Assembly: GCA_035316885.1 (NCBI GenBank)
Contig: DATHII010000029.1
Span: forward strand, 1 to 10,521
Reading direction: 5' to 3'
DNA length: 10,521 nucleotides
From: DASRTE01 sp035316885
GTDB taxonomy: Bacteria; Actinomycetota; Actinomycetes; Jiangellales; Jiangellaceae
Positions 5,845-10,521 of the stretch are shown here, piece by piece. The translations under genes were made by a program, and so were the position numbers. Positions within the stretch are counted from its first letter, which is position 1. Each line of letters opens with the position of its first letter. The notes beneath the pieces are model-generated. The model worked only from the letters and a program-made list of their open reading frames with translations. It made no database searches and had not been told where the DNA came from.

Positions 5845-6303
5845 TCAGTCGCAGCCGCCGATGTCCTGCGCGTATGCCTCGAACACGAGGTCAGCACCGC
5901 GTTGGCGGTGCCGACCGAGCCGGGCGAGCAGGTTCGTGCCCTCGTCGCGGATGCGCTCGATGGCCTCTGGATCGGGGGCGGACAGATCGTCGACGAGCTT
6001 GCCGAGCGCGGTGATCGAGACCCGGGCGTCGTCGTGCTCGGACGCGAGCCGAGCTACCGCGAAGTTCAGCCGTGGAGCGGTGCGGAGGATGTCGGCGTAC
6101 ATCCCGTCCGGCCCCTCGGTGGCGACGACGTGGTCGTCGAACGAGCTGGCCAGCCGGTCGGTTCGGGCCTGGACGCGGACCGCCCAGACCGGATCGCGGG
6201 CCGGTGCGGCGAGCGCGCGTTCCAGTGCGGTCATCGCGGCGAGAAGCTCGGCACGTCGGGTGCGGGCCACGTCCACGGGTTCGGGCAGGGGGTGCGACGT
6301 CAT
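5845..6303 (-). CDS. Hemerythrin-like helical protein, function unknown
   Basis: The 152-residue protein is all-helical and soluble, with no signal peptide. Its pattern resembles small actinobacterial hemerythrin-like four-helix proteins: FDDHVVATEGPDGMYADI (55-72), a second helix with LASEHDDAR (86-94), and a conserved-looking end RHRQRGADLVFEAYAQDIGG (131-150). Candidate metal ligands are H58, E63, H90, D91 or D92, H132 and E142, fewer histidines than a classical di-iron hemerythrin, so binding of iron or oxygen is unproven. The start is firm: GGAGGT lies six bases before ATG 6303. It is monocistronic by position, with a GC hairpin downstream and a rightward tRNA gene upstream. The family resemblance is from remembered patterns; another helical bundle is possible. 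Confidence 0.72.
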   Translation of the reverse strand: MTSHPLPEPVDVARTRRAELLAAMTALERALAAPARDPVWAVRVQARTDRLASSFDDHVVATEGPDGMYADILRTAPRLNFAVARLASEHDDARVSITALGKLVDDLSAPDPEAIERIRDEGTNLLARLGRHRQRGADLVFEAYAQDIGGCD

Positions 6304-6405
6304 CGCTCACCTCCGGCTCGGCCGGGGTCGTCCTGCCACGATGGTCCCTCGCAACGGCCGGTCGGTAAAGACCCGGGGCGGCACGGCATGGAAAACTAGG
6401 CGTCG

Positions 6406-6498
6406 GGAGGGCTGCCGGAGAGGCCGAACGGGGAACTCTTGAAAAGTTCTAGGGCGGGGCCCACTCCGTCCTCGTGGGTTCGAATCCCACGCCCTCCG
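6406..6498 (+). tRNA. tRNA-Ser (anticodon UGA)
   Basis: The acceptor stem GGAGGGC (6406-6412) pairs with GCCCTCC (6491-6497), followed by discriminator G and no encoded CCA. The anticodon stem GAACT/AGTTC encloses loop CTTGAAA, giving anticodon TGA at 6440-6442, which reads UCA and related serine codons. The long variable arm AGGGCGG...CCGTCCT is the class II mark of tRNA-Ser. The T arm is GTGGG-TTCGAAT-CCCAC. No clear promoter is seen in the 100 bases upstream. Confidence 0.95.
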
Positions 6499-6503
6499 CT
6501 CGT

Positions 6504-6535
6504 GGTGCGGGCGCACCTTCGGCCGTGGCGGGCCG
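6504..6535 (+). terminator. Tandem hairpins after tRNA-Ser(UGA)
   Basis: GGTGC-GGGC-GCACC (6504-6517) begins five bases after the tRNA and is followed by CGGCC-GTGGCG-GGCCG (6520-6535). Two short GC stems in tandem right after a tRNA fit a terminator, though there is no U-run. Confidence 0.4.
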
Positions 6536-6544
6536 TGTGGATAA
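6536..6544 (-). promoter_or_regulatory. Perfect DnaA box
   Basis: The minus strand reads TTATCCACA exactly, the DnaA consensus, in the 140-base gap between tRNA-Ser(UGA) and the next gene, immediately after the hairpins. Its role is not shown. Confidence 0.4.
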
Positions 6545-6638
6545 CTCGTCACAGGGTCGCGCGGACGATGCTTAGCGGGCATTCTTGACCGACGGGCCGT
6601 CGTCGGGGGCCGACGGACGTGGGCGGATCGGGGGAGAG

Positions 6639-6818
6639 ATGAGCGCTCTCGTCGTCATCGTGTGTGATCAATGCGGCGATACCGGCACGGTGGGACACAC
6701 CCCGCACGAGGCACGTGCCGAGCTTTCGGCGTGGGCCAGGAGGGGCGGGCTCGACCTGTGTCCACTCTGTCGCCTGCTGGCTGAGTCGCACGATCGGCTG
6801 GAGGCCGCCACCGGATAG
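6639..6818 (+). CDS. Small CxxC/CxxC zinc-ribbon-like protein, unknown function
   Basis: The 59-residue protein begins at ATG 6639, six bases after a GGGGGAGA ribosome-binding site, and has cysteine pairs C9-C12 (VCDQCG) and C41-C44 (LCPLCR), 28 residues apart, with a helical segment HEARAELSAWAR between them. This spacing suggests a single treble-clef or zinc-ribbon metal site. The frame is open upstream to 6585, but that part is Gly/Arg-rich and lacks a ribosome site. Neighbours are tRNA-Ser(UGA) upstream and the lipoprotein gene 28 bases downstream on the same strand. I do not recognise a named family; a small metal-binding or nucleic-acid-binding role is inference. Confidence 0.72.
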   Translation: MSALVVIVCDQCGDTGTVGHTPHEARAELSAWARRGGLDLCPLCRLLAESHDRLEAATG

Positions 6819-6846
6819 ACCCACACCGGCAGGCACACTGTGACGG

Positions 6847-7452
6847 ATGCGCCAGCACCGCGTCATTGCCGTGGTCGCCGGGAGTCTGATCCTGGCGGCG
6901 TGCGCCGCCACCAGCTCCGGCGAGTCCGACGCCCGGCGCCTCCCGAACGTCCCGAGGCCGGCTCCCACCACCACGCCGTCCCAGACTCCCACTCCCACGC
7001 CGCCTGCCGAGCTGCCCAGGGGCGGGCGGACGATCTTCCCCGAGCACCGCCTGGTGGGATTCTCCGGTGGCCGGGGCGAGTCATTCGGCCTTCTGGGCAT
7101 CGGTGACATGGACGAGCGTGCGGCCGAGATCGCGAAGGTCGCCGCCGCGTACACGCTCGACGGCCGGACGCCGCTGCCGGTGTTCGAGCTGATCGCCGTG
7201 ATCGCGCACGGGAAGCCGACCGACTCGGGCCTCTACCGCACGCACGAGCCTGCCGAGGTCGTCGAGCAGTATCTCGCGGCGGCCCGCCGGCACCGAGGGC
7301 TGACGTGGAACAGGCTCACAGGGGATCTCGCGCCGCACGTCTACACGGGCTTCAAGCTCTTCTACGACGAGGACCAGCGGCGCGGACCGCTGATGAGCGA
7401 GGCCGAGGTGCTCGCGTTACGACCTCAGCCGAGCTACGTGCTCTACGAGTGA
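6847..7452 (+). CDS. Putative lipoprotein, apparently internally deleted
   Basis: The 201-residue protein has a short basic start, a hydrophobic segment and lipobox LAAC with Cys19, so it should be exported and lipid-anchored. A Thr/Pro-rich linker (about 40-57) precedes a domain beginning GRTIFPEHRLVGFSGG (60-75) and continuing through ELIAVIAHGKPTDSGLYR to residue 152. It then passes straight into TWNRLTGDL and GFKLFYDED...LRPQPSYVLYE. In the actinobacterial family I recall, these two parts are separated by a long block with an IQPGR-like motif and a VHQ segment. Here the join at about base 7302/7303 is in frame and the gene is some 130 residues shorter than expected. Function is unknown. 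The ribosome site is weak. The next gene follows after 62 bases. Confidence 0.75.
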   Translation: MRQHRVIAVVAGSLILAACAATSSGESDARRLPNVPRPAPTTTPSQTPTPTPPAELPRGGRTIFPEHRLVGFSGGRGESFGLLGIGDMDERAAEIAKVAAAYTLDGRTPLPVFELIAVIAHGKPTDSGLYRTHEPAEVVEQYLAAARRHRGLTWNRLTGDLAPHVYTGFKLFYDEDQRRGPLMSEAEVLALRPQPSYVLYE

Positions 7453-7480
7453 CGACGACGGAAACATCCTGCTTCGAGGA

Positions 7481-7508
7481 TTGCCGGAACAACATCATCG
7501 GTCACACT
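7481..7508 (+). promoter_or_regulatory. Possible leaderless promoter of the PH-domain protein gene
   Basis: TTGCCG (7481-7486), a 16-base spacer and CACACT (7503-7508) resemble -35/-10 elements. The -10 is six bases before GTG 7515, which has no Shine-Dalgarno. The -10 lacks the usual first T, so the match is modest. Confidence 0.3.
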
Positions 7509-7514
7509 GGTTTC

Positions 7515-7997
7515 GTGAGCACCAGCGCCGAGGACACCGATCGGCAGGTCTACCGCGTGCCCACGGGAGTCGCGCTGCGTGGTGTCGGCGTCGGCGCCAT
7601 CGGGTTGGGTGTCTGCGTTGTCGGCACCACCGTCCTGCGCGCCGCGGAACCCACTCGCGCGGTGGTGGTCGGTGTGGGACTCGTGATCGGCCTGTTGGCC
7701 GTGCTCGCGCTGACCACGCTGGTGGTCGGCGTGCTGCGGCTGGCCGGCCTGGGTGCGCGCCTCGAGCTCGACGACGAAGGGTTTCTCAACGCGACCGGTC
7801 CGGGTGCAGGTGTCCGGCGCGCCGCCTGGCGGGACGTCCGCCGGGTCCAGTCCGACGGCCCGGTCGTCTCGGTTGATCTGTCCGCCGGTCGTCGCAGCAT
7901 CATCCGCACCGGCGCGCTCGACGTAGAGCCACGGGTGCTGGCCCGCGAGATCCGTGCCCACCTGGTACGTGGCAAGCCGGCACGCCCATCGGCCTGA
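7515..7997 (+). CDS. Two-TM membrane protein with bacterial PH-like domain
   Basis: The 160-residue protein starts at GTG 7515. Two hydrophobic segments at about 17-41 and 49-76 form a transmembrane hairpin. A cytosolic domain follows: ARLELDDEGFLNATGPG, then GVRRAAWRDVRRVQ, VVSVDLSAGRRSI and a terminal helix VLAREIRAHL. Alternating strands ending in one helix, with the W(R)DV motif, fit the bacterial PH domain (bPH/PH_6 type) of small actinobacterial membrane proteins. The role is unknown; lipid or protein recognition at the membrane is inference. The frame is open upstream to 7305 but overlaps the lipoprotein there and looks non-coding. The stop faces the convergent LCP gene 10 bases away. 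Confidence 0.8.
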   Translation: MSTSAEDTDRQVYRVPTGVALRGVGVGAIGLGVCVVGTTVLRAAEPTRAVVVGVGLVIGLLAVLALTTLVVGVLRLAGLGARLELDDEGFLNATGPGAGVRRAAWRDVRRVQSDGPVVSVDLSAGRRSIIRTGALDVEPRVLAREIRAHLVRGKPARPSA

Positions 7998-8011
7998 GCG
8001 GCCGGACTCAG
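7994..8011. terminator. Weak bidirectional hairpin at convergent stops
   Basis: CTGAG (7994-7998) and CTCAG (8007-8011) form a 5-bp stem with an 8-base loop. Each arm contains one of the two facing TGA stops. It may serve as a short bidirectional terminator; stem length is marginal. Confidence 0.3.
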
Positions 8012-9609
8012 CAGACGGCGCGGAGGTCCGCGGCCACGCCGGGCGCGGGTGTAGCCGACGCTGACGGGTCTGGCGACGTGGTGCCCGAGTCTCCGGCCGC
8101 TGTGTCCGTTTCCGGCGACCCGGAGGCGGACGGCGTGGCCGTTGGGGTCGGGACGGGAATCATGGCTTCCTGCACGAGTTGGTGCACGGTCTCGTAGTCA
8201 GGGTTGCTCGCCGAACTGTCGAAGCTGGCGAAGAACTCGTTGTCCAGCGACAACGTCGCGATGGTCTTCTTCTTGATCTCGAGGGCCAGCTCGGCCAGTG
8301 CCGGGAACAGATCCTCCGGGATGTCGGTGCGAACGATGTCTCTGGTCGCTGCGGCGAGGCTCTGGTACCTCGTGAGCACGGTGGCGGGGTCGGCCTCGTC
8401 GATCATCGCCCCGATGACGCAGCGCTGACGCTCCATCCGCTCATAGTCGTCGGAGCCTTCTCGGGACCGCGCGAACCACAGCGCTTCGTAGCCGTCAAGG
8501 AGTTGGTTGTCACCCTTCTCGATATAGCCGGTGACCGCGTTGTGCCCACCTGTGGACTCGTCGGTGCCGCCACCGATCGGGATGTCCCTGGGCACGTCGA
8601 TCGTGATGCCGCCCAGCGCGTCGACGATCGCCTGGAAGCCGGCGAGGTCGACCAGTACGTAGTAGTCGACGGGGATGCCGAGCGCACCTTCGACGGCCCA
8701 TTTGGTGGCGTCGGCGCCGGGGTTCTCAGAGCCCGCGAACACCTCTGCCGGCACCTCCGCCGGGACGTTCTGGTACACGGCGTTGAGCAGGTAGTTGGCA
8801 TCGTCGTTCCGGTGGCCGAAGCCCGACGGGTAGTACTCGTTCAACGGGCTGTCGGAGGGGAACGGCACACCCTGCAGGTTGCGCGGCAACGAGAACATGA
8901 CCGTGTCGCCGGTCTCGGTGTCGATGCTGGCCAGGATCTGGGTGTCGGGACGTAGACCCTCGCGACCCTCACCGGCGTCGCCACCGAGCAGCAGGATGTT
9001 GACCCTCGGGATGTCGGCCCACGGATCGGACTTCTCCCCGATCTCGGGCGTTGTGAGGCTGGCCTCGTCGTCGCCGGCGATCGCGCCGATGAGGTCGCGC
9101 TGTGTGAACGCGTAGCGCGAGCCCAACGCCAGTGGCGCGACGACGAGGCTGGCGGCCAGGGTGACGACGAGAGCACCACCGAGCCGTTGGCCGGCGGACA
9201 GTCCTCTCGGTTCGAGTGCCCGGTGGCTGGTCAGCGCGACGAGCAGCCAGATGACGGCGCCGAGGGCCAGAGCGAGGCCTATGACGGTCAATTGGTTGCG
9301 GTTGAAGGCGACGGCGGCCAGTCGCGACCGCGGCACCAGGACGATGACGGCCGCGGCGGCGGCCAGGGCCAGCACGATGCCGGTGAGGAAGAACGCTCCC
9401 CACCGACGCCGGCCGGCGGCCCACAGGCCGGCGCCAGGGATGAGCGAACCGAGGGCGGCGAGGCCGAGAAAACGCCCGTACCGGGTAGTGCGTTCGCTCC
9501 GGCGGACTTCGAGACGGGTGCGCCGCGCGCCGTTGCGGGAGTGCGCAACCCTCACGGAGCGCGTCACCTCGCCGTCGATCCTGTCCACAACCCTCCTATT
9601 CAACCTCAT
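8008..9609 (-). CDS. LCP-family (LytR-CpsA-Psr) cell-wall glycopolymer ligase
   Basis: LCP enzymes transfer polyprenyl-linked glycopolymers, such as arabinogalactan or teichoic-type polymers, to peptidoglycan on the outer face of the membrane. From ATG 9609 the protein has 533 residues. After a basic N-terminus there are about four hydrophobic segments (roughly 44-66, 70-92, 106-126, 143-162), more than the single anchor of typical LCP proteins. The catalytic domain spans about 204-403: NILLLGGDAGEGREGLRPDT with R220 and D222, FSLPRN with R243, GGITIDVPRD, LLDGYEALWFARSR (R381, R383) and ERMERQR (R391-R396). A Thr/Pro/Ser-rich tail ends in LRAVC instead of a LytR_C domain. ATG 9609 has GGGGGG seven bases upstream; GTG 9588 after AGGAGG and the upstream ATG 9624 are alternatives. 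It follows the phosphoribosyltransferase by 65 bases and is probably cotranscribed. Confidence 0.92.
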   Translation of the reverse strand: MRLNRRVVDRIDGEVTRSVRVAHSRNGARRTRLEVRRSERTTRYGRFLGLAALGSLIPGAGLWAAGRRRWGAFFLTGIVLALAAAAAVIVLVPRSRLAAVAFNRNQLTVIGLALALGAVIWLLVALTSHRALEPRGLSAGQRLGGALVVTLAASLVVAPLALGSRYAFTQRDLIGAIAGDDEASLTTPEIGEKSDPWADIPRVNILLLGGDAGEGREGLRPDTQILASIDTETGDTVMFSLPRNLQGVPFPSDSPLNEYYPSGFGHRNDDANYLLNAVYQNVPAEVPAEVFAGSENPGADATKWAVEGALGIPVDYYVLVDLAGFQAIVDALGGITIDVPRDIPIGGGTDESTGGHNAVTGYIEKGDNQLLDGYEALWFARSREGSDDYERMERQRCVIGAMIDEADPATVLTRYQSLAAATRDIVRTDIPEDLFPALAELALEIKKKTIATLSLDNEFFASFDSSASNPDYETVHQLVQEAMIPVPTPTATPSASGSPETDTAAGDSGTTSPDPSASATPAPGVAADLRAVC

Positions 9610-9674
9610 CGGGACGCCCCCCATGAAAGACGCGTGAGCACCCGGGAAGGTTGCCCTGGCGCGTGTGGGCGACC

Positions 9675-10322
9675 TCACGTGCCGAGCAGAGCCCGGACGT
9701 CGTCGTCCTCGACCTGTCGGAAGTCCTCGTACCACGTCCCGACGGAGCCGAACCGGCGAGGACGCGCGAGCGCCACGAACGCATCAACCGCAGCGGCCAG
9801 TCGCGGGTCGGTGTCGGCCGGGGCTACCGGCACCGCGAGAACGACCACTGTGGCCGACAGTGCGCGGACGACCTGGGCCGCCGCCAGTGCCGTGGCTCCC
9901 GTGGCGAGCCCGTCATCGACGATGATCACCGGACGGCCGGCGAGCTCGGGGGGTGGACGGCCGGCACGCAAGACCTGCTCCCTGCGGGCGACCTGGCCCT
10001 CCGCCGCGGTGAATGCCTGATCCAGCTGGGGCTCGGTGAGGCCGGTGTGACGGACGACGTCGTCGTTGCGAACCCGAACGCCCGTGCCACCGACGGCTCC
10101 CAGCGCGAGCTCCGGGTGCCAGGGCACACCCACCTTGCAGACGACCAGTGCGTCCAAGTCGGTGTCGAGGACACGGGCCACCTCGGCCGCGACCACGACA
10201 CCGCCCCTCGGCAGGCCGAGGACGATCGCCCGTCCGTCACCCGGAAGGCCGTCCCGCAGCCGCGTCGCGAGCTCGACGCCAGCCTCGCGACGGTCGCTCC
10301 AGAGGGGCGGTCGTCGTTCCAT
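9675..10322 (-). CDS. Type I phosphoribosyltransferase family protein
   Basis: This 215-residue protein has the PRTase type I fold. The PRPP-binding signature is VIIVDDGLATGATA at 132-145. The N-terminal half carries VLGLPRGGVVVAAEVA (34-49) and LDALVVCKVGVPWHPELALGAV (56-77), which bind pyrophosphate and shape the hood region. The C-terminal FGSVGTWYEDFRQVEDDDV is typical of the actinobacterial subgroup often annotated as a putative PRTase, sometimes fused to a hydrolase or erythromycin esterase domain; no such fusion is present here. The acceptor base is unknown. ATG 10322 has only AGG three bases upstream. The gene is divergent from tRNA-Ser(GCU) and lies upstream of the LCP gene. Confidence 0.9.
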   Translation of the reverse strand: MERRPPLWSDRREAGVELATRLRDGLPGDGRAIVLGLPRGGVVVAAEVARVLDTDLDALVVCKVGVPWHPELALGAVGGTGVRVRNDDVVRHTGLTEPQLDQAFTAAEGQVARREQVLRAGRPPPELAGRPVIIVDDGLATGATALAAAQVVRALSATVVVLAVPVAPADTDPRLAAAVDAFVALARPRRFGSVGTWYEDFRQVEDDDVRALLGT

Positions 10323-10332
10323 ACACCTGACT

Positions 10333-10362
10333 TTGCCGCGTCCTGAACCCGGCGGGTAGCCT
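10333..10362 (+). promoter_or_regulatory. Promoter of tRNA-Ser(GCU)
   Basis: TTGCCG (10333-10338) and TAGCCT (10357-10362) are separated by 18 bases and match actinobacterial sigma-70-type -35 and -10 elements. Transcription would begin near 10369, about 19 bases before the tRNA. The leader contains a small CCCGT/ACGGG hairpin at 10370-10384. Confidence 0.6.
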
Positions 10363-10387
10363 TGCGTCGCCCGTTCTCGACGGGTGT

Positions 10388-10480
10388 GGAGGCGTCGCCT
10401 AGTCCGGTTTATGGCGCCCGCCTGCTAAGCGGGTTGAGGCTCAAACCCTCTCGCGGGTTCAAATCCCGCCGCCTCCGCCA
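10388..10480 (+). tRNA. tRNA-Ser (anticodon GCU), CCA encoded
   Basis: The acceptor stem GGAGGCG (10388-10394) pairs with CGCCTCC (10470-10476), followed by G and an encoded CCA. The anticodon stem CCCGC/GCGGG encloses loop CTGCTAA, giving anticodon GCT at 10434-10436, which reads AGC and AGU. The D stem GCC/GGC, a long variable arm with GAGG/CCTC and the T arm GCGGG-TTCAAAT-CCCGC complete a class II serine tRNA. Confidence 0.95.
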
Positions 10481-10485
10481 CTCTC

Positions 10486-10508
10486 ACCAGGGCGGATGCC
10501 GTCCTGGT
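10486..10508 (+). terminator. Possible terminator after tRNA-Ser(GCU)
   Basis: ACCAGG (10486-10491) and CCTGGT (10503-10508) form a 6-bp stem with an 11-base loop, five bases after the encoded CCA. There is no U-tract before the window ends, so the call is tentative. Confidence 0.35.
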
Positions 10509-10521
10509 CACGCTCGGCAGC

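Noticed and set aside
5066..6442. A 458-codon open frame on the plus strand.
   Set aside because: It runs antisense across both the ROK kinase and the hemerythrin-like gene and into the tRNA. Its product is Arg/Gly/Pro-rich with no domain, the usual shadow in GC-rich DNA.
6406..6638. tRNA-Ser(UGA) as an integration site of a mobile element.
   Set aside because: No integrase, no repeated tRNA 3' end downstream and no change in coding style were seen.
9581..9589. A further DnaA-like site CTGTCCACA in the 5' end of the LCP gene.
   Set aside because: It lies in coding sequence and has a mismatch to even the relaxed TTGTCCACA form, so it is explained by the codons.
9609..9735. N-terminal extension of the LCP protein to base 9735.
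   Set aside because: It would overlap the end of the phosphoribosyltransferase gene, is Arg/Pro-rich, and has poorer ribosome sites than the starts near 9609.

Overview
The window is 10.5 kb of very GC-rich DNA with strong G/C bias at third codon positions and an actinobacterial gene set: an LCP cell-wall ligase, a MobA-type nucleotidyltransferase with a DUF6457 module, a ROK kinase with PpgK-like motifs, and lipoproteins. It looks like chromosomal DNA of a high-GC actinobacterium. The style of the LCP protein, the lipoprotein family and the TGATCA-cored palindromic repeats suggest Geodermatophilaceae or a near relative, but that placement is inference. There is no integrase, transposase, phage gene, rRNA or CRISPR array. 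Coding density is high and no gene-free stretch exceeds 300 bases.

Left part (1-4114). The first 85 bases look like the 5' end of a leftward gene that leaves the window. Three DnaA-box-like 9-mers follow (78-185), then a rightward P-loop nucleoside-type kinase (248-880). It converges on a leftward block read from 4067 down to 900: a MobA-like nucleotidyltransferase fused in frame to a DUF6457 module, a two-TM RCK-domain potassium channel, and a medium-chain quinone oxidoreductase whose start overlaps the channel stop by one base. Two palindromic elements sit in this block, one inside the MobA-DUF6457 linker and one spanning the MobA start codon.

Middle part (4115-6498). A rightward nitrilase-superfamily amidohydrolase meets a leftward ROK-family sugar kinase with no base between their stop codons; the two stops form the centre of a 12-bp palindrome. 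Upstream lies a leftward hemerythrin-like helical protein with a GC hairpin after its stop, then a rightward tRNA-Ser(UGA) followed by tandem hairpins and a perfect DnaA box.

Right part (6499-10521). Rightward genes are a 59-residue CxxC/CxxC protein, a lipoprotein that appears to have lost a large internal block in frame, and a two-TM protein with a bacterial PH-like domain. They converge on a leftward pair: a type I phosphoribosyltransferase followed by an LCP-family ligase. The window ends with tRNA-Ser(GCU), which has a good promoter and an encoded CCA end.

Most genes are housekeeping or envelope functions. I found no complete new defence or biosynthetic system. The points most worth a second look are the internally deleted lipoprotein, the two palindromic elements around mobA, and the overlapping K+ channel and quinone oxidoreductase genes.
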